63,449 nt of DNA, from positions 1 to 63,449 of the IMG/VR virus record IMGVR_UViG_3300009161_000047. One strand, 5' to 3'. Of the stretch, positions 28,501 through 36,865 are shown piece after piece. The notes under the pieces are model-generated. The model ran no database searches. It was given only the letters and a program-made list of their open reading frames with translations, and was not told the origin of the DNA. This DNA comes from a virus. Positions within the stretch are counted from its first letter, which is position 1, and each line of letters begins with the position of its first letter. The position numbers were made by a program, and so were the translations under genes.

Positions 28501-29410
28501 AAGTATTCAGACCATTAAATACAGTTGTGGTAACTGTTTCTAAAACAGCACCCGATCCACCACCGCCAGTCACAATAGCTTTAGGTTCTTCTTGTTTAGT
28601 GTATCCAGATCCGGGATTTGTAACAACAATCTTCCTGACAACTCCTGAATCTAAGATGGGAACAGCTACAGCTCCTGCTGCGCTTCCTGTTCTGGGATCA
28701 TTAATATACACGCCTTCATCGTTTTTAGTTACAAAATATACTATTACAGATTCTGGTCCACCGGATGAAATATGTTTAGATGTTACATTAGCGAAAGTGG
28801 ATAATCCAGTTGCACCTGTGAATCCAGTAGAACCTTGGTATGGTCCTGCAGTAAATTTATGAGTTTGACTGATAATCGATGACGAAAGATTTATTCCTGA
28901 TCCACCTGCCAATGCACCAGATCTATTTGAATAGATCTTAACTGTGGTTGGTGATGTATTATTAACCCAATAAGTTGATCCATCAACTAATCCAATAACA
29001 CCAGTAGAACCTACTGGTCCAGTAGTTCCATTAAAAGAATATAAAACTTCATCACCATTAGACAGATTGTGAGTAGTTCCAAATGTTATGATATCTGTAT
29101 TAGTATTAACTGAAGTTAAATTAAATGGCTTGATGATAACTGAAGAAGTTGCTGCTTGATTAACAGAATAGACTTTATTATTGAAGCTGAATCTTTCCCC
29201 TTTTGCATATGATGTGTTTCCCGCCCAAGTTGAAACAGGATTATAACCAGACCCACCATCTGTAACTTTAACAGCAATTATTTGACCTTCTTCTGAATCG
29301 AGAAAAGAATAATACTGTTCCATTAATTCCAGGAAGAGTGGATATTCTTCCCTAATATATTGTGGAATCTGCGATTTAATGAAGAATTTCTTTTTGTGGG
29401 GAATATGCAT
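22556..29410 (-). CDS. Giant gp7-like baseplate wedge protein
   Basis: 2284 aa, more than twice T4 gp7 (1032). The N-terminal 'IPQYIREEYPLFLELMEQYYSFL' and, near residues 335-400, 'VDVRKLIKFIKQFYNSKG' then 'SIQFLFRILFDSDVQIYY' match the order of the C-terminal gp7 domain of T4 ('FCEAYIQYLSDGYG ... YDFYSTKGIEASYKFLFKVLYNEEVEI'). The rest is a long chain of beta domains with repeated 'VTYYARITGATGVQLF' modules and dozens of G-x-T-G tripeptide insertions. It lies directly after gp6. A late promoter (29428-29435) precedes it. It probably forms the wedge backbone and peripheral baseplate arms. Confidence 0.8.
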   Translation of the reverse strand: MHIPHKKKFFIKSQIPQYIREEYPLFLELMEQYYSFLDSEEGQIIAVKVTDGGSGYNPVSTWAGNTSYAKGERFSFNNKVYSVNQAATSSVIIKPFNLTSVNTNTDIITFGTTHNLSNGDEVLYSFNGTTGPVGSTGVIGLVDGSTYWVNNTSPTTVKIYSNRSGALAGGSGINLSSSIISQTHKFTAGPYQGSTGFTGATGLSTFANVTSKHISSGGPESVIVYFVTKNDEGVYINDPRTGSAAGAVAVPILDSGVVRKIVVTNPGSGYTKQEEPKAIVTGGGGSGAVLETVTTTVFNGLNTSVIASQNSRDIDETVEKCIESLKRELLPDIPDRLYLESDNLVESRQVDVRKLIKFIKQFYNSKGAEKSIQFLFRILFDSDVQIYYPKTDMLRVSDGKWSEDFIIRVTSTNTQETEESFTESFLGERIIGLDSGATATIQSVTDVAIASGGLTLELRLNEINGIFDADEPISLLNFDRTVTPTVIANIRPCISSLNILDGGINYSKDDQILSDSSFLARVTETGTVKNEPKYFDISNDFSDVSKSFTINGNVNSTSETITFNTPHNYFNGDALVYSLNTKIDIIGNNVPGNTVTIAPFNVVDDVDALNDCIILNTSHNYTNGDTVIYSFNGATGPVGATGVLGLNDDKIYYALTSFAKDTNIVAEVDIVNSGSGYSSAPSITFSDPYTGSTSFTSGATGIGATGFGTDIQIKVFDSPKTKFYRSYAPVPHNTTIPTHTAGATGYWSFIGKTALGTATIGLVNIGSTGATGIVSIAVTDGGDGYSTRPTLTIPDPHTGATTFTIDYSPRNINIDIPASEILAITAETPKQYLDRATASQSIPFKIGSTGFSSAVTIKVIDGVSTKFYKSTSVVPDSINIPTHTAGATGYWSFIGNSPNTTVKMYSDIRGRYLRLSNSDPSTSTSGSTGIINLSQASISQNHLLYLTRIGLADNQTYFGRITGATGVQLYKTYAGAIAGSTGLLVNLLSSNKSEKHSLTKASGLALVDPSSDTITFNTPHNFKTGRGLIYSFNGSTGLYAGTTGPLNLVDGVTYYARITGATGVQLFSTFAGAKAGSTGVLMQLGSTGLHQVHSFTQVSTNSIVNYKINNFGFNYQSQPPFTTNGGEGAEFTANLSGLLKYDGEYIGTDSQPSSSKKIQDSEYYQDFSYEIISDQSARLFGTILEKTIHPAGLRYFSKILSVRDESLYAERDNYNTFYEQYNTIITDPDTDEDYPELRTDFGFLPPLDNGINWQAQDIVSVGQKIFLRVGSIDNIFIVSASGQFGDTPPSVTSGEQTVGTAKLIFSGPTEQLVFVFLNGVRRIYGVHYIIVDSTIVRFLSPLPQNGDIVRIYSKVENLVETEYQDYIQSFTTVLTKRTKFVRDSFDAYRWYPGLETTPKLWKQTGATSFLQNDIVVWNNNYYLVTQAGNPGKYPPTHVERSYPNGTTIMRYYPPFSGYSGDILFNESNFYKITGNLGGAVSGEFGSTGPVHTIGVSGTSISNSGISNVMSPGSYPLSFTGATGTGAAGNATLSFGATGVHISSVQITNSGNGYTIVPTIGLTGASGFTTNFSITAITGPAQALNGKNTLTYYDPGYSFWTGSTGVAIGNIIKYEGNWYKVIAGATTPGTTATGASGPSHNMGSQLSGTARLEYYPIDHAKTTILPVVSELDPGKAMLGPTVNDIIRNIGTGIPDFFQTILGTVSVTASTSYSTLDLGETGLSNLDDEYTGYTIIITFPDSTKVIRTITDYVGESKTVTFDSAISTGTNTALSYRLIQNYLIDSVSAGTFSVPDPGATGLKIGLSKYDLAYNLNPLTGATGVLGATGITQYTFNSATNIIGATGPAGSVGATGFMINIPIHKLSTATRLTYNNNGNSSLTGLVSGNEYYAIIVDSDNIQLANSFTTAISGATGATGFIFISKGTGNHKVHPQNDLYKNFNLIISSGNGVNSVLNIKEYDEITNTIQCYGYPSGTITPNNSTYFVYPDLYTYPGGATGPTGANYNDDHYGGSVLSLSISSGGIGYSTANTISFEGGYGIGAAATITSVGITGAITGISLTSNGRGYIYDPIIRFSPGATGIVGTGADIRILSSPLNSAVEIAPIAKYSMFGHYQYYVNTSSISTTCSTVIGLDRITLTDNSFDTNNLYIGQSISGTGITANSRIRNISGRNIDLDQPASDTTSSSKTFSGKPHPIFEYGETLVQQSSLLVNSTVFNKMRVIKYDRINKILYVEKDEESDELNNVNNLTRSNNNSTINIIGSTGFEINSGWKSINQPIGCIIKSYPL

Positions 29411-29413
29411 GTA

Positions 29414-31231
29414 TTATTCTACTTTCATATTTATATTGACATCAGTGTCTACGATAACAAGAATATTGTTTCTTAATGATGATACAGTATATTCAACAGG
29501 CTCTGCGATTACATCTATTGTTTTATCTACATTTATTACTGAAGAAGGTTTGAAATTTAATATCTTAACTAATCCTGTATTATAGTTAATTGTTCCACTG
29601 TTTGTCTTTAAGATAACTTTGTTTCCAGAATCCATTTTATATATTCGGATTAAACCAGAAGAATCATCTTCAATAAAGAAATCGTTATTAGAAGCTCCAA
29701 GAGTTGAATCATTTAAAGCTTTAAATGCCGCAGCAGAATGAAATGATCCTGGTCTTAGAGGATTCTGGAAATCGATTGTATATGTCTGTGTAATATCTAT
29801 TGATACAGGGAAATTCTTTCTTAATTTAATTTGAGAGTAATTTGAAATAATAGAATTTTCAGTTTTATCTATATCATTCACGAATTTAGAATACGAGAAT
29901 CGTGTACCGAATTTCAACAATTCATCAGAACTGTATCTCATTATCTTAGCTAAAATTAGAGATTTCAATTCAGCAGAAGTGAACATAGTTCTCTTTGCAT
30001 TAAACAGAACTGAAGCATTTATTTGTATAAAAGTGAAATCTGCATCTACTATTTCAGGAATGATTGTTAATACATTCTTAGTTTCTATGATATTTGTAAT
30101 GATTTCTTGTTTAACTGCATTTGTAATTCTAAATCCTCTTTTTGGTTTGAAAGAGATAAACACTTTTCCATAAATTGGTGGGATGTTATCTTGTCCACCC
30201 CAAACCGAAATAGATTCTGCTTGTGGATAATCTCGTTCTAAGAAGAACCGATAATCTTCGGCAGTTACTGCTCTTCCTTGCGTCGAGAAATTATTTAAAG
30301 CACTTGTACGAATTGATTCAATATTTTCTTCGGAAGAACCACCATAAGTGGTTTCGATATTGTTAAAAACAAGATCAGATGAGCCAAATGATTGAGCTCC
30401 TGTTCTTCCTGCACCAATAGTATCAGAAAGAGTTAATTTAGATATACCATTTGCAGCTTCACCAGAAGAAGTTTGGAAAGTGATTATAATAGTTCCACCT
30501 TCAGGTTTCATTCCTAGAACTCCATCACCAAATTGAATTACATAATTTCTATTTGTAGATTCAAATAGATAATAGATCTGAGATTCTTTGTCTAAGATTG
30601 TGATATCAGAAACTAGATTATATGTTTGTGTATTACCACTAGTACCAGCTTCTATATTGAACACTTCAATAGATTCTGTATCTATGTTGAAATTATTAAT
30701 GTAAAATTTATTTACAGGAATACCATCTCCATCTGTTGCGTCATACTGGATAGATAATCTAGTTCCTTCTCGTAATTCGACATCTGTAAATAGATATCTA
30801 GATCCATCTGACAAAGCCGATATTGCGCTTGTTGGTTGGAAGATAAATGAAGTACCATCGATATCACCAACAAATTTTGTTGTTTTTTCTAAAGTAAGAG
30901 CAGTATTAGGAGAATCTGTAGTTGGGATTGTGAAAGTTACTTTTGTTTTCGATGATTTCTTAGATTTAGGTGTGTATCCTAAATTTCTTGCTATAGAAAC
31001 TACGGAAGATCTCAATTGAGCAGTATCAATAAAATTCTCATTCATCGCCATATTAAGATACACTGCATTATAATGTGTATTATAAGCAAGTATATCCATT
31101 ATAATGGATAATCCGGATCCTTCGTAATTGTAATCAGTAAATGATGAATTATTCGCAATATACGCAGCAATATTACCACGAATTGTTTCGAAATCTAATT
31201 CAGAAACTAGATTTACTGTTTTATTTGGCAT
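29414..31231 (-). CDS. 6: Baseplate wedge protein gp6
   Basis: 605 aa (T4 660). The N-terminal 'LDFETIRGNIAAYIANNSSFTDYNYEGSG' with 'DILAYNTHYNAVYLNMAMNE' is the gp6/J-like signature. The middle 'AVTAEDYRFFLERDYPQAESISVWGG' is the conserved core of gpJ-type baseplate proteins. It forms the inner ring that holds wedges around the hub. The start overlaps the gp25 stop by 1 nt, and the stop lies 3 nt before the gp7-like gene. Confidence 0.96.
   Translation of the reverse strand: MPNKTVNLVSELDFETIRGNIAAYIANNSSFTDYNYEGSGLSIIMDILAYNTHYNAVYLNMAMNENFIDTAQLRSSVVSIARNLGYTPKSKKSSKTKVTFTIPTTDSPNTALTLEKTTKFVGDIDGTSFIFQPTSAISALSDGSRYLFTDVELREGTRLSIQYDATDGDGIPVNKFYINNFNIDTESIEVFNIEAGTSGNTQTYNLVSDITILDKESQIYYLFESTNRNYVIQFGDGVLGMKPEGGTIIITFQTSSGEAANGISKLTLSDTIGAGRTGAQSFGSSDLVFNNIETTYGGSSEENIESIRTSALNNFSTQGRAVTAEDYRFFLERDYPQAESISVWGGQDNIPPIYGKVFISFKPKRGFRITNAVKQEIITNIIETKNVLTIIPEIVDADFTFIQINASVLFNAKRTMFTSAELKSLILAKIMRYSSDELLKFGTRFSYSKFVNDIDKTENSIISNYSQIKLRKNFPVSIDITQTYTIDFQNPLRPGSFHSAAAFKALNDSTLGASNNDFFIEDDSSGLIRIYKMDSGNKVILKTNSGTINYNTGLVKILNFKPSSVINVDKTIDVIAEPVEYTVSSLRNNILVIVDTDVNINMKVE
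29428..29435 (-). promoter_or_regulatory. Late promoter for the gp7-like gene
   Basis: Perfect TATAAATA on - inside the 3' end of gp6. The predicted start at 29422 leaves a 12-nt leader (GTAGAATAATAC) without a clear ribosome site. Confidence 0.65.
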
Positions 31232-31629
31232 TATCTGACTCTCTCTAGATTTACTCTAACAGATACCTGGTCTTGGACATTTACTATATTGAAGAATATT
31301 TCAATATCAAGAGAATGGTTATCTATAGATTGTTTGACATTAACATTAATTATTCTTGCTCTTGGTTCGAAATTATTTATCACAGTTCGAATAGCAGTCT
31401 CAAGAATAATAGAAGTTTCAACACAGAAATTTTCGAATAGCGAACCATATACACCAGAGCCTATTTCTGGATGAAATACTCTCTCAGAAAAATTAGTCAT
31501 AACTAATGTTCTTACTGATCTCTTGACTGCATCAACATCTGTTAGTGTATAGATATCAGAAGTTTTTGGATTTTTTATTAGAGATATGTCGATATCTCTG
31601 TATCTATTTTGTAATGTTGTGGTGGCCAT
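31231..31629 (-). CDS. 25: Baseplate wedge protein gp25
   Basis: 132 aa, the same as T4. 'RYRDIDISLIKNPKTSDIYTLTDVDAVKRSVRTLV' and 'ERVFHPEIGSGVYGSLFE' are the gp25/lysozyme-like (GPW) family signature. It is part of the wedge core and triggers sheath contraction. The ATG coincides with the predicted first transcribed base of a near-consensus late promoter (AATAAATA, 31635-31642). It overlaps gp6 by 1 nt. Confidence 0.96.
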   Translation of the reverse strand: MATTTLQNRYRDIDISLIKNPKTSDIYTLTDVDAVKRSVRTLVMTNFSERVFHPEIGSGVYGSLFENFCVETSIILETAIRTVINNFEPRARIINVNVKQSIDNHSLDIEIFFNIVNVQDQVSVRVNLERVR

Positions 31630-31634
31630 ATTGA

Positions 31635-31642
31635 TATTTATT
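31635..31642 (-). promoter_or_regulatory. Late promoter variant for gp25-gp6
   Basis: AATAAATA on - (one mismatch to TATAAATA) lies exactly five bases before the gp25 ATG, the same spacing as the perfect leaderless late promoters. Confidence 0.6.
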
Positions 31643-31676
31643 GCCTTAGAAAATTTATTCTAGAATACATAGAAGT

Positions 31677-32564
31677 CTATAGAAACGGTAGTTTTGGAAT
31701 GCTTTTGAGAGCAGCATACGTGGCGTTTATTGTATCTATTGTTGTGTTTATAGAAGCGTATATTGTATAATATTCTGAATTTCTCGGATCTATTGCTGCT
31801 GGTAATTTTGGAATCTCTTTATGCCCTTTTCTTTTATCCTTAAACATTTTGCCTATATCTTTAATGTTGTTTGCAATATCCTTAACATTATCCACAGTAT
31901 TAACTAAATTATTTGCAATATTAGCCACTGCTGCAGCAGTATTTGCAACGTCATTAATTTGACTTAATGCAGAAGTAACATTATTAATTGCACCTGTTGC
32001 GTCTACACCAAGATTACCAATAGATGATGCCAAACCATTAATTGAAGATAATGAAGCTGCAATACCAGAAATACCACCACCTATATAATCATTCAGATCA
32101 CCAATCGCTTCCTGAACATCAGAAGGAGTATTGGTTATACTTGTATTATTTTGGTTAATATCTATAACATCCACCCATGAATCTGAAGTTCTTAATAGGG
32201 AAGAAGATTGAAAATTAAGAGTTGCAGTTAATCCTTCTATTTGGAAAAGAGATTGTTGAAAATTACCACTAGTTAGATTTTGTGAAAGAGATTGCAATGC
32301 ATTAGCAGTATTCTGTACTTGAGAAATTTGGCTGACAGAAGATCTTAGAGCAGCAGTAACATCATCAGATATTAAACCTTCGCTTGATAATAATCCGATT
32401 GAATCGAATGCAGCATAACTTACTGTTCTCCATGAAACTGGTCTGTTAATAAATGGTGCAGCTATAGCTGCAATTTCTGCAGCAATAGCAGCGGCTCTAT
32501 AAATTTTAAGTAATTTAGCATTATTAGTTGCAAATGAAATTACTGGTAAACTTGGTATTGGCAT
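31677..32564 (-). CDS. Ala/Ser/Asn-rich baseplate-region protein, unknown
   Basis: 295 aa, not recognised. It has an Ala/Ile-rich segment near residues 22-40, then long helices with regular Asn/Ser/Ala heptads ('ATGAINNVTSALSQINDVANTAAAVANI'), probably a helical rod. It lies between gp5 and gp25, where related phages often carry a spike-tip or small baseplate gene. No PAAR-type metal motif is visible, so a spike tip is not supported. It starts 4 nt after the gp5 stop and is cotranscribed with the hub genes. It may be a virion component linking hub and wedge. Confidence 0.6.
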   Translation of the reverse strand: MPIPSLPVISFATNNAKLLKIYRAAAIAAEIAAIAAPFINRPVSWRTVSYAAFDSIGLLSSEGLISDDVTAALRSSVSQISQVQNTANALQSLSQNLTSGNFQQSLFQIEGLTATLNFQSSSLLRTSDSWVDVIDINQNNTSITNTPSDVQEAIGDLNDYIGGGISGIAASLSSINGLASSIGNLGVDATGAINNVTSALSQINDVANTAAAVANIANNLVNTVDNVKDIANNIKDIGKMFKDKRKGHKEIPKLPAAIDPRNSEYYTIYASINTTIDTINATYAALKSIPKLPFL

Positions 32565-32568
32565 GGTT

Positions 32569-33987
32569 TTATACTGGTGGAACTGGCACCGGCTTCGGGC
32601 CCACTGGATCGAATAACGGTTTACCGAGTGGTTGCGTTTTTGGTATCAGTCTGGTAACAATTGGTGATTCCGAATTAATACTGATCTTTGCAGATAAATT
32701 AATCTGTGAAGTAGTCGAGTTTAGATTCAATAATGTACCTGCTGTAACAGATGTTAGCAGTTTTGATCCAACAGATGTTTTCGCATCTGATTGGATAGTT
32801 GTAGTTTTACCATCAACAAGTGTTTGGAGATTCGAACCAACAATTGTTTCTGTAGCCGAATATAACTTAGCACCTGCTGTTGTTGATGAAATATTCATTC
32901 CCAATTTAGATGTCAGAGTAAGGGTTGATGTGTTTGATGTCAAATTTATCGATCCTTTGGTTGAATCAGGTGCGCCAGCGGAAACACTAAAATTTTCATC
33001 ACAAGATATTCTAGTTGAACCAGCTGAGTTTATATTAATGTCCCCACCAGCTTTCATCACAATATCTTTCACAGCATCTATAGTTATATTCTCATTACAA
33101 AAAATAGTAGTGTCTTTCTTAGCGTGAATTGTTAATTTATTATTCGCTTCTACGTTTATATCGTTTCCAGCGTATATATTAACTCTTCCTTCTGCAGTTA
33201 TATTGACAGATCCTGTAACAAAAATATGATCATCACCTAAAACGATTGTATAATTTTCTCCATTAATCTTCGTTATCTTGTGTGCTTTGCCCTTTTCCTC
33301 ATAAACTTCATAGAAAGTTCCGCATGGATGGTACTCATGTATTCTTCTATGATCTGGTGTGTCATCCCATTCTTTAACTATTCCACCTTCAGTTTGGAAT
33401 ACTTTATTAAATGGATATTGTGCACTATATGGAGGCTTGGGTTCCAACCATTCTGTATCTGTATCTCTTGGTCCACCATTTTCTGATTCTCCCTGGAGTG
33501 CAACTCGAATTGGTTCTCCTTTATTAGCAAGATTCTTTTTTCTCTGTTCAATTACTGTTTTATCTATCTTTTCATTTCTTGCTAATCTATTAGTATCTGG
33601 CTCTTTTAAATGATCTTCTTCAGGATAATGTGCTAATGGATCTGAGAAACCGATATTGGATCTAGCTTTTTCTTGAGGGATTCCACCAATAGTTCCAAAA
33701 ACTACAGGTTCTTGACAATTTTCACCATCTCTGAAGAAACCGATTACCCATGTTCCTTCAACACACCCAACAGGAGCTTCTCCTATCCCATTCATTGAAG
33801 CCGAAGATATTGGCATAATAGGAAATGCCCAAGGTAAATCTTTCGTCGGAATTTTCGTTTTATCTTCTGTATGATATCCAAGAATTCTTACACGAAGTCT
33901 TCCCAATTTCTGAGGATCCATTCTATCTTCAACGACACCTTGAAACCAAACAAAACGATCGTATCCCAAAAATCCATTACTAATCAT
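32569..33987 (-). CDS. 5: Baseplate hub spike gp5 without lysozyme domain
   Basis: 472 aa. The N-terminal OB-fold (about residues 8-105: 'RFVWFQGVVEDRMDPQKLGRLRVRI', 'GTWVIGFFRDGENCQEPVVFGTIGG') is typical gp5/VgrG. The C-terminal half is an octapeptide-like beta-helix ('VNIYAGNDINVEANNKLTIHA'), the membrane-piercing needle. T4 gp5 carries a lysozyme between these parts; here no muramidase motif is present, and the peptidoglycan hydrolases sit in the tape-measure-like protein instead. It ends with Pro-rich 'GPKPVPVPPV'. It overlaps the gp27-like stop by 1 nt, matching the gp5-gp27 complex. Confidence 0.93.
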   Translation of the reverse strand: MISNGFLGYDRFVWFQGVVEDRMDPQKLGRLRVRILGYHTEDKTKIPTKDLPWAFPIMPISSASMNGIGEAPVGCVEGTWVIGFFRDGENCQEPVVFGTIGGIPQEKARSNIGFSDPLAHYPEEDHLKEPDTNRLARNEKIDKTVIEQRKKNLANKGEPIRVALQGESENGGPRDTDTEWLEPKPPYSAQYPFNKVFQTEGGIVKEWDDTPDHRRIHEYHPCGTFYEVYEEKGKAHKITKINGENYTIVLGDDHIFVTGSVNITAEGRVNIYAGNDINVEANNKLTIHAKKDTTIFCNENITIDAVKDIVMKAGGDININSAGSTRISCDENFSVSAGAPDSTKGSINLTSNTSTLTLTSKLGMNISSTTAGAKLYSATETIVGSNLQTLVDGKTTTIQSDAKTSVGSKLLTSVTAGTLLNLNSTTSQINLSAKISINSESPIVTRLIPKTQPLGKPLFDPVGPKPVPVPPV

Positions 33988-35342
33988 TATTTCACCTCCG
34001 CTGCAATAGTTTCTTTACAACACTCTAGAGTTATGGTATATTGGACTTTAGTAATAGTGTGTCTAATATGCGTGATTAATAAATTTCCTTTATAATAGGT
34101 ATCCATTTTATTTTCGCCCCCAGTTTCAGGTGAAGGTAAATCGAAATACACTATGTCCCCAGATTCTAATGTACAATCACCAGGTAACGTGATTCTTACT
34201 CTAAATAAATCTAAAGAAGCTAATCTGTGTGATCTAATCGAAGATATGTTTTCAGTAAAATTTGGATTTTCTAGAGTTCCAGTAGGATTATATATTATGA
34301 GAGATTCTTTATAATTCTTAGAATTAAAACGGTTGTTTTTAGAATCTGTTAATCCAGGGAACATTTTAAATTCTTCTAGGTGATAGAATTTATCGAAGCC
34401 ATCATCATAATTAAATACTGTTTTTTTCCAAGTCTTAGTTGTTATGTCATGTGATATTAGAGTGCTATTATATAACCCATTAGCATTATTTGTTAGGGTA
34501 TTGAAAGAATTCACAACTTCATAATTATATGCATTGGCATATTGGTAGTCTAGTTCTGGTGTGTCAATGCCAACATTTCCAGGTCTGAAATAGATCTTTT
34601 TTCTGGCATCATAAGCAAGAAGATCATCTAAAGATAAAAACCAGAATTTATTGCTAGTTGTTTCGGTATATCTTGATTTGGTGTATGAAGATCTGTCTCC
34701 TGATGTTGGACCATCATTATATAGAGTTTGGAAGAAAAAGAAAGTTGGTGTGTTATATTCTGCAGAAATTGCTCTAGAAGCTAACCAATTTATAGTCTTT
34801 AATGGAGTCCAATTAGGTATAACAACATTTGCATTTCTAACAGTCTTTTCAAATTCATATGTGTCGGGGAGCCCGAATTCAGAAAATACTTTCTCTACTA
34901 TGTAATCTACATTGTAGTCAGTGAAAGATTTCGATATTCGAATATTTCTATCAAGAACGAATTCTTCTGAAACAAAATGGATCTCATATGATTGAGATCT
35001 TTCATTAATCATTGTTCTGTTCTTGATATCTATCACTCTTCCAACAAAGATAATGTTTTTGATTGTAGGTTTGACTGCTTTGTCTTTTTTGGTTATTGCC
35101 TGTTGCGACGCATGATCTCCCACAGAAACTTCAATAACAATTGCTTCATTACCCATAATAGGTAAAGGATTTGAACCAGATATTAGATTAAGAGCATCGT
35201 TGACAGTTACCCAACCAGTTAATGATGCAGAATAGATAGATTCAAAGATATTAATCTCAGTGAAAACAGCAGATAAATTAACAGATGTTTTCTCACCTAT
35301 TATGACTAATTGTTTTATCGAATAATTACCTGCTTGTATCAT
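33987..35342 (-). CDS. 27: Baseplate hub protein, gp27-like
   Basis: 451 aa. The beta-rich N-terminal domain 'IFESIYSASLTGWVTVNDALNLISGSNPLPIMGNEAIVIE' and 'NRTMINERSQSYEIHFVSEEFVLD' are typical of gp27/gpD hub proteins. 'PNWTPLKTINWLASRAI' is a conserved hub segment, and the C-terminal 'LPGDCTLESGDIVYFDLPSP' resembles the late-D-type tail. It forms the trimeric collar on which gp5 stands. The neighbouring gp5 and 1-nt overlap support the assignment. In T4 gene 27 is elsewhere, so the order is rearranged. Confidence 0.85.
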   Translation of the reverse strand: MIQAGNYSIKQLVIIGEKTSVNLSAVFTEINIFESIYSASLTGWVTVNDALNLISGSNPLPIMGNEAIVIEVSVGDHASQQAITKKDKAVKPTIKNIIFVGRVIDIKNRTMINERSQSYEIHFVSEEFVLDRNIRISKSFTDYNVDYIVEKVFSEFGLPDTYEFEKTVRNANVVIPNWTPLKTINWLASRAISAEYNTPTFFFFQTLYNDGPTSGDRSSYTKSRYTETTSNKFWFLSLDDLLAYDARKKIYFRPGNVGIDTPELDYQYANAYNYEVVNSFNTLTNNANGLYNSTLISHDITTKTWKKTVFNYDDGFDKFYHLEEFKMFPGLTDSKNNRFNSKNYKESLIIYNPTGTLENPNFTENISSIRSHRLASLDLFRVRITLPGDCTLESGDIVYFDLPSPETGGENKMDTYYKGNLLITHIRHTITKVQYTITLECCKETIAAEVK

Positions 35343-35346
35343 GGTA

Positions 35347-35952
35347 TTATAGTAAAGAGCGAAATGTGTCTACAAAAATACCAATATAACTACTATTGCA
35401 AACTAAAATATTTCTTTTCGCCTCGTTGGCTTCTTCTTCAATTTCGTAATTGCTCTTGCTATATTTCATTAATCTGCCATTCTCAGATACTGCTCTCGAA
35501 GTCTGTGAACTTATATTCGTATAGAGATAATTGTTTACGGGAACTTCTAAAAAATAATTTTTATCTTCTACTAAATCATCTGAAAATCTTTCGTAAGATT
35601 CTCTGATGAAATATTTGTAAGTCGTCTGTGCACCAGAAATGGACCCGTATTTATCTGCAATATAATCTTCAAATTCACCATATTGTAGAGGAAAATCATA
35701 AAATCTATCAAATTTATTATTGATGATCATTATCGTCCAATAATACATTGGTGTTTTATACAGGTCATTAGATATGGATTCTATATCTTCACCTGCCCTG
35801 ATAAAGTATTTGTAGAAAATACTTTTATCGTCGATTAATGATTCGCGTCTAACTATTCTTGTTGTTATATTCTTAAGAATTAAATTAACATTTCCTGTTT
35901 CGTCCACGAAATTTGGATATAACACATATGGGAAAGATGAGAAATATGTCAT
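35347..35952 (-). CDS. 53: Baseplate wedge protein gp53
   Basis: 201 aa (T4 196). 'YKYFIRAGEDIESISNDLYKTPMYYWTIMIINNKFDRFYDFPL' is the LysM-like gp53 signature (T4: 'DGE-x-PE-x-I-x-YDLYG'). In T4 it clamps neighbouring wedges together. It begins 1 nt after the gp48 stop and ends 4 nt before the hub gene. Confidence 0.93.
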   Translation of the reverse strand: MTYFSSFPYVLYPNFVDETGNVNLILKNITTRIVRRESLIDDKSIFYKYFIRAGEDIESISNDLYKTPMYYWTIMIINNKFDRFYDFPLQYGEFEDYIADKYGSISGAQTTYKYFIRESYERFSDDLVEDKNYFLEVPVNNYLYTNISSQTSRAVSENGRLMKYSKSNYEIEEEANEAKRNILVCNSSYIGIFVDTFRSLL

Positions 35953-35953
35953 A

Positions 35954-36859
35954 TTAGAAAGTCACCCCTGTTTCCTTTTCGATTGCTGCCCTATCCAAAA
36001 TTTCAGTTTCTTGGAAAGTCATTGAAATTGAAATTTCTACCGGGGCATTTGTGTCTTTAAATGTGACGAAATTTTTACCATAAGAAACTTGCAAATCTTT
36101 GAGAATGCATCTTTTGGTTTTAAAGAGATATTTGTTTTGAGGTGTAGATGTAGTATAAAACAGTAATTCGAATTCAGAAGGAAATTTAAATAACAGAGAT
36201 GCAGCAGCTAGTTCTGGATGCATCGAAATCTTTAGAGCCTTTATTATGTCTTTAATTGACTCTGAATCTTTTTCATTCTTTGCAACCAATTCATATGCGA
36301 ATTTAAATTCTCTAAATTTGACACCATTTAAGAGTAACTCTTGGTGAGGATTAACTGACAATCCTGCTTGTATACCTAAAAGTTTTGCCCCACTTTTTGC
36401 TACGTCTCCACTTGCGGCGGCAATACCAGCGGAGGCGATCTTCCCTATCATACCAGCTTTCCCCTTAAAAAGAGATAAAATGTTGGCGGTGCCAGTGACC
36501 ACACCACCAACAACAGAAGCACCCAAGTCAGTTACCGACTCTTCACTATAATTAATGGTGTAATTTGTATCCAATGATAGAGGCATCGGTAGAAAGATAG
36601 TATAGTCACTCTTATTATTATACAATGTCGATCTTCTGTTAACAGCTCCTGGAATGAAATTTTCAGCAACGCCGGGGATGGCAATGACTCCGGTGCTGTA
36701 CGCCACAGCACCAGCCACATCCTTAAGAACAGATGTTCCAACAGCTGTTACAACATTTGACTCATTTTTGAAGATATTAATACACAATCTATTATTACCA
36801 TATCTATTAGATTCGGCTGTTAGATCAGAAGGATATGTGAAGATTTTGGTTTCGGCCAT
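35954..36859 (-). CDS. 48: Baseplate tail-tube cap gp48
   Basis: 301 aa (T4 364). The N-terminal 'TKIFTYPSDL' is followed by a Gly/Ala-rich hydrophobic middle (about residues 105-155) and a C-terminal gp48 block: 'HQELLLNGVKFREFKFAYELVAKNEKDSE', 'FPSEFELLFYT', 'KDLQVSYGKNFVTFKDTNAPVEISISMTFQETEIL'. It caps the hub and starts tube growth together with gp54. A near-consensus late promoter (36867-36874) predicts a leader of only about 2 nt. Confidence 0.88.
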   Translation of the reverse strand: MAETKIFTYPSDLTAESNRYGNNRLCINIFKNESNVVTAVGTSVLKDVAGAVAYSTGVIAIPGVAENFIPGAVNRRSTLYNNKSDYTIFLPMPLSLDTNYTINYSEESVTDLGASVVGGVVTGTANILSLFKGKAGMIGKIASAGIAAASGDVAKSGAKLLGIQAGLSVNPHQELLLNGVKFREFKFAYELVAKNEKDSESIKDIIKALKISMHPELAAASLLFKFPSEFELLFYTTSTPQNKYLFKTKRCILKDLQVSYGKNFVTFKDTNAPVEISISMTFQETEILDRAAIEKETGVTF

Positions 36860-36865
36860 ATATTC

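Noticed and set aside
28335-28862. 175-codon + strand frame antisense to the gp7-like gene
   Set aside because: Shadow of the biased - strand codon use; the - frame has clear gp7-like homology at the same place.
32528-33127. 199-codon + strand frame antisense to gp5
   Set aside because: The - strand beta-helix of gp5 is unmistakable; no start signal supports the + frame.
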